Shown: positions 11,040 through 23,915, counted from the stretch's first letter. The stretch is 64,000 bases of DNA from Diphasiastrum complanatum (GCA_029204225.1 CM055097.1:3566620-3630619), one strand, 5' to 3'. Notes: generated by a model not told the origin, from the sequence alone. Translations and numbers: made by a program.

Positions 11040-12620
11040 TCAGTGGCGAACTACAAACTTTCGAGGAAGCGATTGAGAGTCCAAAAAAGGACAAATGGGT
11101 CTAAGCCATTAACAAAGAGATGGAGTCCATGAGGAAGAACCAGGTTTGGACGTTGGAGCCATTACCACATAAGCGCAAGACTGTTAAATGCAAATGGGTC
11201 TTCAATACGGACCAGATGGGGATGTGACAAAATACAAGACAAGATTGGTAGCAAAAGGTTTCTCTCAGAGATATGGTATTGACTACTCTGAAACCTTCTC
11301 TCCTGTCATCAAACATTCGTCCCTACATCTATTATTTGCATATGCAGCAGCTTATGACCTCAGGATCCACATTGTGGACGAGAAGACAGCCTTCTTGCAT
11401 GTCGAACCAGACGAAGAGGTCTATATGGATCAACCCCCATGATATGTCTCAAATTCACTTCCTAACTATGCATGCAGAATGCATAGAAGCATCTACGATC
11501 TGAAACAATCAGCTCGACAATGGTACAAGAAGAAAGATCAAGCCCTGAAATCATTAGGATTCAAGCCTCTATTGGCTAATTCCAATGTATATGTTAGAGT
11601 TACAGATGGGCAGATCATCATTGTGGCTGTGTATGTGGACGACGCTCTGATACTTTGCAGGAGTGAGCAACTAATAGTTGAAGTAAAGACAGACATCTCG
11701 AAACATTTCGAGATAGTGGATCTGGGAGAAGCCAGGTGCTACCTAGGCTTACAAATTGAAAGGGACTACGAAGGATGTAAGTTATACCTTCACCAGTCCA
11801 AATACACCCAGAAGATCCTAGAGGACTTTGGACTGCTGAACTACAAAGGAGCAAACACTACAATGCTCGCAGGGACGGTGCTGACGAATGATGACTGTCC
11901 AAAAACTGAGGAGGAAGGAGAACAAATGCAGCTCACACCTTACAGGAAGCTGATAGGATCACTGATGTACCTTGTAGACAACACATGTCCTGATATTGCT
12001 TATGCAGTATTCAGGATGAGCCAATTCTGCACGAATCTAGGCTCGACACATTGGAAGATTTGCAAAGCGAATTTGGCAATATCTTCAATTAACGAGGGAT
12101 TATGGCTTGTGTTATTTTCATGATGTAGGTTTCAGGATACTTTCCTACAACGATGCTAGTTGGGCATCTCTCAAGGATGATTGTAAAAGCATCTGAGGAG
12201 GATGCACCATCGCATCAGGAGCAGTAGTTCTCTGGGTCAGCAAGAAGCAGACTGTTGTAGCCCAGGTATCCTGCGAAGCAGAGTACGTTGCAGCAGCAAA
12301 GATGGCCAATGAAATAATCTGGCTAAGGCAATTCCTGGACGAATTGGGCGAAACAAAGAACGAGCCCCTGGTCTTGCAGATAGACAACACCACTGCAATA
12401 CACCTGAGGAAAGATCTCGTGTTCAATTCTAGAACGAAGCACATTGCGATCAAGTACCACTTGATCAGAGATCTAATTGAAAAGAAGATGTTGCAAACCA
12501 CCTTCATCGGAACGAAAGACATGGTTGCTGACATCTTCACCAAAGCTCTGGACAAAGGACTCTTTGAGAGACAAAGGACCAGTCTCAGGATTGTAAAGCT
12601 ATCATGCTTTGAGAGGGAGC
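11040..12620 (+). pseudogene. Copia reverse transcriptase and RNase H of A1
   Basis: RT blocks in order: CKWVF, then after a frame shift near 11210 KARLVAKGFSQ-like sequence, YGIDYSETFSPV, DEKTAFLH (usual form VKTAFLHG), YDLKQSARQWYKK and the catalytic AVYVDDALIL near 11625-11655. The thumb and connection run to about 12120. RNase H appears in another frame from about 12245: VSCEAEYVAAAKMANEIIWL, then HLRKDLVFNSRTKHIAIKYH and DIFTKAL. At least three frame shifts and several stops separate these parts. Confidence 0.9.
12611..12619 (+). promoter_or_regulatory. Polypurine tract of A1
   Basis: GAGAGGGAG directly before the 3' LTR start; the same tract precedes the 3' LTR of element C1 (51731-51739). 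It would prime plus-strand DNA synthesis. Confidence 0.8.
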
Positions 12621-13573
12621 TGAAGGAACAAAACGTTTATGTTTACAAAGCCTTGCTCGCTTTCAGCCCTCAACTTGATGAAGATGTACGCGAACACGAA
12701 AGTCAGGAGACACGAAACACGAAAAGTTTTGCGAACACAAAAGTCAAAGGAGACGATCACGAACAGTTCGCGAACACGAAAGATTCACGAATGAGAATCT
12801 TTTGTGGTCTGGCATGAGAATCCTTTGCGGTCCAATACGAGAGAAAGGCAAACGAGCAAAACGAAATCAACAACGGAAACGAAACCAACAACGTGACACG
12901 ACAAATGTCACGAAACCCATTTTGCCCTCACGCTCCAAAGAGTACCAGCAAAAATCACGCAAGTACCCAGAAGTACAAAAATCTGATCTGATGGCATGAC
13001 GTCAGCAGATACTCCCTAGGTCGTGGTTAATATGCCACTATTGTAATTCCCTAATTAGTTGTAAATGCTTAATCACTCATAATCTTAGATTTACATAGAG
13101 TGACTATACTTACTGGATTATACTTAACATATAGATTATCAGAGAGCACACATACATAGTAATGTAGAAGTCTGATGCAATCAAGACGCAATACAGACAA
13201 AAAGTCCGCTTGCGTGTGAGACGAGCTCTGTGATCAGGATTCATAGCGATCCAAAGTCCGCTAGTAAGCAAGACATACATCCGTGAGAGAAGCATCTCTC
13301 TCACGCCAATGCACTGCGTGGATTTGCATGCAATGCTTGAAGAATCAGAGAAGGAAAATCAGTAGACGATATCGTAGCCTTTGCGCACATGTCAATTTTC
13401 TCATTGTGTTTGATCTCGAATGCAAATGCTTCTGCTGTTATTTTGTGTGTCTGAGTTCTCTTGTTCATTTTAATTTTGCATCTTGGTTGAAACTATGTTG
13501 AATGCTGCATTCATTTTATAAACGTAGATCAGCAGTGCCTAACTAATTTTGGAGTACTGTAGGAGTGATTCAG
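12621..13573 (+). repeat. 3' LTR of A1, truncated
   Basis: Matches the 5' LTR up to gtaggagtgattcag at 13573. The last part of the LTR is missing and replaced by unrelated copia RT sequence. Confidence 0.88.
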
Positions 13574-14640
13574 CTTGACTCTGATTGCGTTAGCAGCCGC
13601 GGAAGACCTCAAAATGCACCAAATGGATGTCAAGGCAACATTTCTCAACGACAATGTCGAAGAGGAGTTGTATACCTTCCAACTGAAAGGATTCGAAGTC
13701 AAAGGCCAAGAACACAAAGTGTGCAAGCTACACAAAGCAATCTACGGTCTAAAACAGGCCGCGAGAGCATGGGTCGATAGAATCAACTCTTATCTCATTC
13801 AATTGGGATTTGCAAACAATTCAGCTGACTGTAATGTTTATTCAAAGCATATAGGCACCAATTCAATTCACATGGCTCTTTACGTAGATGATGCATTTAT
13901 TCTGTCTAACGACACTTCTCTACTGCACACTACTAAGAGTGATCTGTCAAAGGAATTTGACATGACTGATTTAGGAGTTGTTCATTCTTTGCTAGAAATT
14001 CGCATTACTAGAGGTAGACTTCATCTATCTTAGCCAGCAGACATATCTAACTTGGCATTTTAGGAAAGTTTCATATGTCTGATTGCAAACCAATTGATGT
14101 CCCAATGGATCCAAGTGTATAACTAACTACACCTTCTTATGCTGAGATTGATAGTGAAGTATTCGACTTAGCAAAGTACCCTTATCATTCACTAATCGGA
14201 TCTCTAATGTATGCAATGTTGTGTACTAGACCAGATTTAACATACACTATTAGCACGTTAAGTCAATTCATGTCTAATCCTAGGATCTCTCATTGGAAAG
14301 CATTGAAGAGAGTGATGAATACATTCAAAGAAGTTTAGATCACATTTTATGTTATGATGGAAATGCCATCGACCCACTCGTCCTGCAAGGCTACTCCAAC
14401 TCAGATTGGGGAGGAACAGTCTCGACCAGAAAATCTACCTCCAGGTTCTGTTTTTATCTGGTAGGGGGACCGATTTCGTGGAAGTCAAGGAGGCAGAAAT
14501 CAGTTGCGCTTTCTTCGACAGAGGCAGAATACATCGCAACATGCCAAGCTTTAAAAGAAGCTGTATGGATCAGGTTATTACTTTACGAAAGCACTTCTTC
14601 ACAAATACTACGATAGTTTCACATGGAATTATCCTAAGTT
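13574..14640 (+). pseudogene. Copia RT-RNase H remnant (different family)
   Basis: Begins in mid-RT with LTLIALAAAEDLKMHQMDV and ATFLNDNVEEELY, then AIYGLKQAARAWVDRINSY and the catalytic ALYVDDAFILS near 13874-13906. It continues FDMTDLG to a stop at 14031. A decayed RNase H follows, with RKSTSRFCFYLVGGPISWKS and LSSTEAEYIATCQ-like blocks at 14425-14560. The start is flush with the broken 3' LTR of A1. The sequence differs from A1 RT, so it is another family. Confidence 0.88.
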
Positions 14641-14689
14641 GAAGGGCATATTGCAAGATGTGGTTCACACCATTCCACTGTTGATGAGA

Positions 14690-15190
14690 CACAACCCGCA
14701 ATAAGTAGGCCATATCGGTCTAATCCACACTATGCCCAACTAATTTAAGAGAAATTGACCAAAATTCTATATGTAGGTTTCATCTATGAGATGGAACACA
14801 TAGATTGTGTATTGCCAATCATGGTGGTGCCTAAAAAAAATGGTAAACTTAGAATATGTGTGAATTACAAGAAGCTTAACACCATTACCAAGAAGGATCA
14901 TTTTTCTTTACCATTTATAGAATATGTATAAGAAAGAATAGTTGAAACTAAAGCCTATAGTCTTCTCAACGGATTTAGTGGCTATAATCAGGTGCAAATT
15001 GCTCTAGAAGATCAGTAAAAAATTGCATTCTCCATTGAGTGGAGAACATACACCTGTAGAGTAATGTCATTTGGATCCGCACTTTCCAACGGGTGATGAG
15101 CTATGCTTTCAAGGATTTTATACAAAAATTTATTGAAATCTTTATGAACAACTTGTGCGTTCACTCTCTCTAGCATTTAACCTACTTGGA
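14690..15190 (+). pseudogene. Ty3/gypsy RT remnant
   Basis: Translates as VGFIYEMEHIDCVLPIMVVP, then KKNGKLRICVNYKKLNTI and SLLNGFSGYNQVQIALEDQ, and reaches RVMSFGSA. The residues align with the gypsy RT at 5040-5982. Stops and deletions interrupt it, and the YxDD box is not recognisable (FMNN at the expected place). Confidence 0.75.
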
Positions 15191-15500
15191 AAAAAGTGTT
15201 CATCATCCGACATATCTTTGAATCCGGCAAACAAATTTACCTAAGATTGAACTTGTTAGTATTGTGTTGGACAATTATTTGTAAAATTAACAAATCTTGT
15301 TCTGAAAGATTTATTGGTTAACTTGATAATGATCTGGATAAGGATCTAAATGTGGTGTTATACTAGTATAATTGAGATCTGCACCTGGACATTTGAGATT
15401 TCTGAATCATTGGCAATTAGCTGGAGTAGTTGGTTTACTCTTGTGGAAGTTAACTGGTAAAATGAACAGTGTGAAAAGAGTTCACCAAAACTGTTTGTTT
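15190..15500. other. Spacer between two pol remnants
   Basis: AT-rich, no open frame or motif recognised. Confidence 0.4.
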
Positions 15501-15501
15501 T

Positions 15502-17180
15502 GTGTTTATTGGTTGTAAGATCCCAAGAGTGGTTCATCAGTCGATTCCTCCCAGAAGATCAAGCCGAGTGCGCACACAACCCACAAGGTATACTCCTGAG
15601 TCTGCATGTCTCTTGATACAGGAATCGACAACAGTCAAAGAGGCACTCAGCCAACCAGATTCTGATCTCTGGAGAGAAGCCATGGACAGAGAGTATTCCT
15701 CTCTGATCAAAAACCAGACATGGTCACAAGTCGAAGCTCCTATTGGCTGCAATATCATTGATTGCAAATGGATCTTCAAGATCAAGCACAAATCCAATGG
15801 AGCAATTGACCGAAGGAAGGAAAGACTGGTAGCATGAGGATTCACTCAGATCCCCAACGTCGACTACAGTGAGATTTCTAGTCCAGTAGTCAAAAGCCCT
15901 CCTATCATATGCTGCAGCTGTCGACTCGAAGTGCATCAACTTGATGTGCAAACAACTTATCTGAATGGAGATCCAGCCTGAAGGATACGTTATGGAAGGT
16001 ATGAAAAATCATGTCTGTAAACTCCATAAGGCACTCTACAACTTGCTGCCAGAGCTTGTTCAGAGGATCAACACATTCCTCATTGAACAAGGTTTCCAAC
16101 CAAGCATTGTTGATTGCAACGTCTATTCCAAGTCGGTGCAATGATCCTTCATTATCATCACCTTATACGTGGATAATACGTTGCTTTTCAGCAACAATAC
16201 CAATTTGGTCAAGGATTCTAAACAAATGCTGTGTTAGGAGTTCAGCATGACTGATCTGGGTAAAGCTCACTTCTGTCTGGGCATACAGATCCACAGAGAC
16301 AGAGCGAGATGACTGATCTATATCACTCAACAAAGTATCTTCACAATGTTTTGATAGATACAATCTAATGAATTGTAAGTCAGCTCACTCACCGATGGAT
16401 CTAGGCCTGCGGTCAAAGGACCAATGTCCCTAGACCAAGCAAGAAGAGGAGCAGATGAGAGAGTATCCTTATCGATCGATACTTGGATCTCTCATGTACA
16501 CAATGGTCTGTACAAGACCTGGCATCTCTTCAGCCAATATATGGCTAATCTTGGCATTACCCATTGGAAGTTCTCATAAGAGTCATGAGGTATATTCGGG
16601 CTACCATGGACTAGTGCATCTGGAGTAAAGTCTCTGATGGCGAGTAAAGTGCAGAGTGCGAGTAATGGGCATCGACGAGCAACAGTGCCTTCATCAGCTC
16701 AGTGGATATTCTGATGCAAGCTGAGGATGATATGTAGACAATTGTAAATCCACATCTGGATTTACATTCTTCTTCAATGGCGGTCCTATCTCATGGAACA
16801 ATTGTAAGCAAACCTCTATCACTCTATCTTCTACAGAAGCACAATAATTGCTGCTTCTCAATCTATTAAAAAAGCATTTTGGTTGAGAAATTTACTGTCA
16901 GACATTAATTTGTATCAATACAGCCCTACAATTATATTATGTGATAATTAGAGTGCTATTGCCTTATCGGCCAACCCTAGATTTCACTCTAGTTGTAAGC
17001 ACATTGAAATCAGATATCACTACATCAGGGGTAAGGTTCTCAACAAGGAGGTAAGCTTAACGTACTGTAGAATGCAGGACATGGTTGCAGATATATTCAC
17101 GAAGGCATTAAGTGTTAATGCACACAACAAGTTTTGTGCATTGCTTAGTCTGAAGAGCAACGCATTCACAAATCCAGATT
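15502..17180 (+). pseudogene. Copia linker-RT-RNase H remnant (family E)
   Basis: Opens with the Pro/Arg-rich linker typical before copia RT (PPRRSSRVRTQPTRY). RT then reads TVKEALSQPDSDLWREAMDR and CKWIFKIKHKSNGAIDRRKE, followed by stops. Later blocks are found in shifted frames: HQLDVQTTYLNGD near 15930, FSMTDLGKAHFCLGIQIHR near 16240, and RNase H pieces at 16770-17110 including LSANPRFHS and DMVADIFTKAL. The last block ends just before a G-rich tract and an LTR start, so this is the 3' end of a once complete element. Confidence 0.8.
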
Positions 17181-17206
17181 AAGCGGTGGGGGTGGGGGGG
17201 GGGGGG
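17181..17206 (+). promoter_or_regulatory. G-rich polypurine tract
   Basis: aagcggtgggggtgg followed by a G run, immediately before TGTTGGATTTATTTCC. It has one or two T interruptions. Confidence 0.7.
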
Positions 17207-18180
17207 TGTTGGATTTATTTCCTCTACTCTCCTAAATCCTATGTTAATCTGTCTCCATTCATGTTTGATGTATTTTTCCTATGTTGTCGCACAGTTTGCA
17301 TATCTACATGTAAAATAAGACAGACGAATAAAACGCGACTGTCTGCATAAATACAAATAAATTTCCATAGGCAAAAAGGGACGCGAAAAAGACGACACTG
17401 TTCTACAAATGCCAAAAGGTGTCCTTATAGAAAAGTGAAGGTACCCTGTAAATCAGTTTTTAAGGCGTTTGTCAGAGTGTCACATTTTTCGCATTTTCAC
17501 CAACGTTATTCTTCGCGAAGGCTGACGTCGCGACCTTCTCATGCTCATCCCATGCAACTGTGCAATCAGATTTGACAACGACAGCAGCCACCCACGATCT
17601 CCCACAGACAACACATCCACTTTTTACTTTCTTCATCTGCACACCTGTAAAAAATTATGTATATATATAGAATACCATCTGCATATTCAAGAAGATGTAT
17701 AACAACATCAGAGCAAAACATCATTGATAATTAGAGACAGACATTGTAGATGCTTTTGCGCATCGATTCTTTTTTTTTCCAAATCTGTATTGTTAGTAAT
17801 AGGTTTATCACTTTTACACATTGTGTGATTAGCTTTGTGAAGCACGCGGTTTCGTCCGCTATTGTCTTGTGCTCACCTCCATTATTGACCTTTATATTTC
17901 GCCGTACTTAATCTGATTACAGCTCTGTTTGTTTTGCGTTCAGATTTGTGTCAATATTGCAATGCTTTGCTACATTCTGTCTGACTTTCTTATTGCTTAA
18001 TCTGGTAGTCTGCTCTTCGCGAATTATTATTAGTCTAGCTGTTCGCAACTAACATTTAGTCTTGTCTTTCGCGACTAATTCGCGACTGATAATCAGTCTA
18101 GCTATTTGCGAATAATTTGCGACTAATAATTTGTCTAGCTGTTTGCGACAAATTATCTTTCTGATATTTTTTTGATGCTT
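17207..18180 (+). repeat. 3' LTR of family E (right end uncertain)
   Basis: Starts TGTTGG after the polypurine tract. It has a TATA-like word (tatatatatag) near 17660 and carries gcataaat and gacactg words also found in the 56.0-56.6 kb LTR-like region. The right end was not fixed; repeated words continue to about 18150. Confidence 0.6.
18013..18150. repeat. Short tandem words, gcgactaataatcagtctagctg type
   Basis: About four degenerate units of 26-38 bp, each with a gcga or gcaa start and an agtctagct(g/a) end. Probably part of the LTR U5 or its flank. Confidence 0.6.
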
Positions 18181-18424
18181 AATGTTTGGCTACGTAATCA
18201 GCTCGAACATGATTTATATCACTAACGTTCTGTTCGTGTCTGATAGGCGTAGTCATGCTTAAGGAAAGAGTGAGATAGCTTCTTCCGCTGTGCACAAACA
18301 CTTTCCATTCAAGTTCGTTTCTTTTTCGAGTTTCGAGTTTCGAGTTCGCTTCTTTTACATGTTCCTTTCTTTTCGAGCTATTTTCGTTTCTCACACCCCT
18401 CTTTCCCAACACTCTCTTCTCCTC

Positions 18425-18545
18425 TTGCTTTCACATGGCATGGCTCGGGGGCTAGATCCGGATTGATCTAGGTTTGGTTGGGAGGTTTGGCTCCTACATG
18501 TCTCATGTCGTGTTTTCCTATCCTCATCTTAGGAGTTTTCCCTAG
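18425..18545 (+). repeat. LTR fragment shared with 39.79-39.9 kb
   Basis: The words ggctcgggggctagatc and gatctaggtttggttgg recur, reverse-complemented, at 39825-39895, next to a copia primer-binding site. It is a broken LTR copy on the opposite strand. Confidence 0.5.
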
Positions 18546-18549
18546 TGGT

Positions 18550-19820
18550 CTTTCCAGATATTCCATGAACTATCAGGTGAGCTACCATGATAAAAACTTA
18601 TCAAATTTTTAAATATGTAGCCATAGCAAGTCTTCATTAATTGATACATCAATGATGAATTCATGCAATGATAGCTACTTCAAATGAATATGAAGATAAG
18701 TGACATAACAATTTGATTTATATTTTCCTTGAACATAGAAGAATATTCAACAAGGAGAGGCTCCTTGAAAAAGGCTCTCTATAAACATTGATCTCACCAA
18801 CTTGGCTTCCATTTGAGCTCATATATTTCAGTCCCATGCAATAGTCTCTGAAAGCCATACAGATTCCTCTTCCATCAAAATATCATCTATACAATCGAAA
18901 GTAATGTATAATATTATAACATAATATGCTTTGATAATTTTTTTGCAAATAGAAGAGACTTTCAAAAGAGGCTCTAATTGAGTAAAGTGTAATAAGGAAC
19001 TTCCAAGTTTGAGCTTGAGTAGAACTTTTGCGATTCACCTTGTCACTAGCATCATACATCAAATGTGATGATTATGTATGCTTAGACCCCATTGATTGTT
19101 GTAGCATTGCGCAATATCTAATCGATTACATAGACTTTGTTATTCAACATAAAAGCAACTATCTACTTTTCATAAGCATGAAACATCGGTTTTACCATCT
19201 TTTCAAAATCTTATTGTAGACGAAAGCATTAGTATGCTCACTCGCGTTGGGAATCACAAATAGGAGTCATCCCTTTTTTTTTCTAACTAGTCTTAAATTT
19301 TGAAATGATCCTTACAATACTTTCCACAATAAGGCAAACAAGAGCAACCACTCAAAAGTTTAGATTCATTAGAATGATTTCAACGATATGTTTTTATTCA
19401 TTCTTTCCATTGCAAAAGGAAAAATGTGCGAAATAATCTTGAATTGTCCAAAAAGGCATGATGGTTGATGGCTCCTTTCAAGACCTCAAGGTTCCATTGA
19501 ATAAACAATAATGCTTTGCTAATACCTTTTCTAGCAAAGAATACACTTCAATGCAACTCTTGCGATATATTATTGTGAATAGCAGGTCGAGAAAATTGAT
19601 GGCAAGTGTTGGTAAATAATATATGTAAAATCAAAATATGAATTGATATTTGATCATGGAGACTTTCAATGGAAGCAAACAGATATATTGTAAAAGGTAC
19701 CATAAGTTTATGCTGAAAGCACGATACATATTTTTACTTAAAATGGATTTTGATTATGATGAGGTTTTCTGATGCATAAGAGCAAAGAGTGAAGTGCAAA
19801 TGTACATGTTGAATATTCTT
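18550..19820. other. AT-rich spacer
   Basis: No supported gene, LTR end or repeat. Short ORFs here have no recognisable motif. Confidence 0.5.
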
Positions 19821-19821
19821 G

Positions 19822-20607
19822 TCAAATTGTGCTTTCATTCCTCCTATCAAATTGCTTACATATTTGGCAATACTTGATTTTACGGCCAAAGAGGGAGTCC
19901 CCAACATCGAGATCCGCACCAAGAACTTCTGGAACATAACTGTCTTGGCTCGATCCAGCAACATCCTCCATAGGTCCCTTAGCTTTAGCACATAAAACTT
20001 TTTTTCGACCACGATGAACAAGCTCAACAGTCTCAGCTTCGGGATTAGCCATTGAAGTAGAAGCTTGCATGCTTGATGTCAAATACTTTGTGAAAACATG
20101 AATCAAATTGAAGTCTTTCGATAAGCAATAGAAATTTCTTTTCTCAACGAGACAGGAGAGTTTCACACAACAAAATGACTCCAAGAAACACAACTCCTTC
20201 AATGATCTCTTATTTTTGATCTTGAAAAGAATTTTCGAAGCATCATCCTCGTCATAATAAATATTTCTAACATGTCCAAGCATCTTTGGTTCTCTGAAAT
20301 CATCCGATCCCTTTTTTTGTGACATAACAATGCAAAGTTTGTCACCTTTTAACATCGCGCACCACAACTATGCCTTGTAGGAATATAAAGTGATCAGTTT
20401 TTCATGAATCTCTTCAGCAGCTATCCTCTTCGATGGAAGCTCATGGTCGATTGAGATCTTTGAAGGTTCTTCCCCTTCACCAAGTGGGTGACTCATTCTA
20501 CATTTCTTATGGGTTACCTTTGGTGTTACAAATCCATCCGAAACCCTAAATTTGAGTTTATGTATTGGTTTGTAATGACAAAAAAGAGAAACTAATTTTA
20601 GTTTCAA
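19822..20607 (-). pseudogene. Unknown protein, one in-frame stop
   Basis: A leftward reading of 262 codons starts at 20607 and is broken by a single TAG at 20368-20370; it continues in the same frame to 19822. The first part has SHPLGEGEEPSK; the second part is Lys/Cys-rich, with LVEKRNFYCLSKDFN, then VELVHRGRKKVLCAKAKGP, and ends FGRKIKYCQICKQFD, a pair of Cys resembling half of a zinc site. No family was recognised. It could be a recently disabled gene or two exons with a short intron. The surrounding DNA is non-retroelement spacer. Confidence 0.35.
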
Positions 20608-20789
20608 AATAATGATTTCTTTCTTAAATAATATGAGATATTCTAGACCATCAAATTAGAATATGAAACTTTCCTAACTCTTTGTAGTAATATCCTTAAA
20701 AGTACATCGAAAATCGTAAAAATGTGTCACTAAAACAACACTACAGATAAAATTAAACGATACCATGTTTTGACTAATGGTTTCAATTA

Positions 20790-21050
20790 TACAGATTGGT
20801 ACATGACATCGATATCCAATATCAATTTTTTGTATCATTTGTCACCTTTGATACTACAAAACGACACCGCATATCGATCTGAGATATCAATTCTACATAA
20901 TGATTTTGAAGATCGATATCGGGTATCGATCTCCCATATCATTTGTTATCCCAAATTAGATAATGATACTTGAAATCGATACGTGGTATCGATATCTTGT
21001 ATCATAATTACAAGTGAGAAGGTAATATATCACTTTTGATATCAAAAGTA
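20790..21050. repeat. Cluster of ATCGATATC and GATAC words
   Basis: Short words such as atcgatatcc, tatcgatctgagatatc, gatcgatatcgggtatcgat and atcgatacgtggtatcgat recur on both strands within about 260 bp. Many are self-complementary. No regular period was found. Confidence 0.6.
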
Positions 21051-21165
21051 AGACTGCCTTGGTTTTTTATGAGACAAAGCCTCTGAGGCTTTACGAAAGT
21101 ATGAGCAATTGTTCCAACTTGCTTTCAGAACTGGTGCTATTTGGGATCTGTAGGATGAAATATTT

Positions 21166-21399
21166 ATGTTGTGGGAGAAAAGTGAGATCAAGGGGCAAAG
21201 GCGAGCTAAAATTAAAGATGATCCCTCAATTGCGCTGCTTAAGAAAGATAGAACAAAAGATGCGTCCATCAAAACATTGTCAGACGATATGAAGATTACA
21301 TACTGGAGATCTATGCAGGGCATCAAGAACGAAAAAAATTATTATTTCGATTCTTTCTCGAGTGAAGTCCTTAGATTTGTCATTAGAGAAAATGGATAA
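21166..21399 (+). pseudogene. Unknown short coding remnant
   Basis: Lys-rich reading of 77 codons (MLWEKSEIKGQRRAKIK to VIRENG). The same frame is open upstream to a stop near 21150 (LFQLAFRTGAIWDL). No family recognised; it may be chance. Confidence 0.2.
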
Positions 21400-23915
21400 T
21401 GAGTTTTAGCAGTAAGTTAACTCCGAAAGTAATGCAATTTTTTCTTTTTAGATTTGATTTGTTTATTTTGACAATCATGTTTATTTATGTTCATCTATGA
21501 ATTGCATGCATAAAACATATATGAGGATGCAAGAGCAAATGATGTTTAGACTAAACTGCTCCTCTGAAACAAGTGCTAAAGGACTATTCTCAATCCAGTC
21601 CTAAGGAGGCACTGAAGCAATTTTATATTGCTTTCAAGAATATTGTGAATTTGAATGTTTTATCTTGCTAATATGATATCATTGTGGTGACTTCTCATCA
21701 AATGTGCTTTCATATTTGCATGCTAATATCGAGGAACTTGTTTTTTGGTTCATGTCAAAAATCAAGAGCTAGTACATATGTCTTTTTGGTGAAGAATTTG
21801 AGGAGATTGGTCTCCAAATTGTGTAGAATTTCCTGCATTGTCTTGCTTGTTTGAATGATGATATGACCAATTTTTTATGTATCCTTAGTGTTGTATTTAC
21901 TAACTTTTTTCATTATGTGTGCAAAATAGATCCTCAACCATATTTGAATCTCTCTAGTATTTTGAAGATCATTGTAATGCATTGTTGATGTGTATTTCAT
22001 TAGTTTCATGGTTACAGATTGTTTTGCCAATTTTGAGACATCTAGGTTTGTTCCTTTGTGTATGAAGCTTTCACACTTTGCCCTTGTTGTTAAAGTGTGA
22101 ATGAGATTGTGCAACATTGCTTGTACTTTTGCATTGAAACAAGTTTAGTCTACATATTTTGCTACTTTGATATGCTTTAGGCTTCTTCATTCAAGCATTG
22201 TAGTTTTATTATTGGGATATATGCCCTTACGTTTTGTTCAATTATCTATATTCTAGTAGGTTCTTCATCTATTTACCATAATTCAAGCTTGAAAAGATAT
22301 AAATCTAATGGTTTTCAAAGCTCGGCTCACCTATTGGTACCAAACCCCATTCTAGTCTACAAACGGTGACCATTTCATCATCGTATGTTTAGGCCATGAA
22401 CTGTGAAAGTGCTTGGACATGTTAGATAGCATATAAGAGTGTTTGGACATGCCACATAGTATAAGCGATTGAAGTTAATAAAGTAATGACATTGACGTTG
22501 TTGATTCGTGAGAAGCATCTTTGAAGACTTTTAGAGCTTTCACTTTGTGTTCTGTGAGTTTTGGCATGTCTTTCCCGTATGTGCATCATTGTACAAAATA
22601 AAAGTCATTTTCACGTGTATCTTAAGTACTCATTATTGTGGAGCACATTTATTTGGGTAATATTAATATGAGAATCTTTATGTACACAAATGACACCTCC
22701 ACATCTTTCTACAAAAATTGTATTTAAACTCATAACATATACAACAATAGATATCTAATAGAAATAAAATACTCTTAACTTTTGTACTTTGAAATTCTAA
22801 GTAGTCTTCACAAAAATTTCCTTGAATTTTGTTATACATATTAACTTCCTTGACATGTATACTATCCCTAGAGAACCAATTTATCATAAGAAGTAGATAA
22901 TGGTAAAGTTGATCAATGATATATAGTTGTTGCCTCCTTCTTGTGTTAACCTAGCATCCATGTTTCTTGCTAAATTCAATTTTCTCTTTCTATTATCTTT
23001 GAAGTTATGTTGCTCCTTTGCTTGTTGATTGTTGGCATTAAGGCGAATTCAAGTGAAATTCTCCAAATACAATAATGAATGTTTGGAAAGCACTAGGACT
23101 AACTAAAAATTATATCACTTTTTGCCTTTGAGCATAAATACTACTCTATTTGTCGACCAACACATTTTAGATTAGATTTGTACTAAATTGAGCTCTCCTA
23201 GAAAATTCGAGTGAGATTTATTTATTAGTTTGGGTCTAAAGGCATATTCTCTTAAACTAATATTCCCATGGTTCGCTATGACATCTAAAAAAGGGTTGCA
23301 AAGTGCTTTCTTCTACCCATCCACAAATTGGATAAGCCTCTTGTAGATTAAGATTTTATTTTCACATGATGGCTTTACATTTCTACACAAATCTCTAATG
23401 TAAAAATTTTAGCTTCCCTCAAAAATGTGTGTAATAATTACAAATTTTCCTTTTTCACATTTAAGAGTATTCCTCTATTTCCCATGATAAACTTGGCCAC
23501 AATCCTAGTAGGTTTTGATGGTTAGTCGTAGGAAGTAGTGTAAAAATTACATGTGCCACAACCACAACCAATTCAGTAGCGTAATGATAAACAAAAAATT
23601 GTTAACTCATAGAGACCTTGTATATCTTGTCATATAGGGACCAATGAGAAGGAGCCATATAAAAGACTTATTTTCATTATATAGAAGACCACAATCTTGT
23701 GTATTGTGGAATCTTCTCTCCCATTTTTCAAGTTCAAGAGTTGGAGTTCGCTCCTCCTCTCTTCTTCTCCTTCTTTTCCTCTCTTTTTCTCAACTTATTC
23801 TCCTCTCCTCTGCTTTTCCTACTTCACCATGTTCTTTCTCTTCTCCTCCTCTCTTTCCTTACCCTCAACCCTACCCTTATCTTCTATCAGTTCTGTTGTA
23901 ATCCTCAACTCTAGA
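21400..23915. other. AT-rich spacer
   Basis: No convincing ORF, LTR end or RNA gene. A pyrimidine-rich stretch at 23700-23860 creates open frames with Ser/Leu/Phe-rich translations that I do not count as genes. Confidence 0.5.

Larger units (their letters stand above)
7294..13573 (+). mobile_element. Ty1/copia element A1 (nearly full length, 3' LTR truncated)
   Basis: Two direct LTR copies begin TGAAGAAACAAAACG (7294) and TGAAGGAACAAAACG (12621). Between them are a tRNA-iMet primer-binding site, gag, protease, integrase, RT, RNase H and a polypurine tract, in copia order. The 3' LTR stops at 13573, where an unrelated copia RT fragment begins; about 110 bp present in the 5' LTR are missing. 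The frame has many nonsense codons, several of them single-base changes (TGG to TAG at 8473, CAG to TAG at 8737) as seen by comparison with sister copy A2 at 30.8-36.55 kb. No target duplication can be checked because the right end is lost. Confidence 0.92.
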
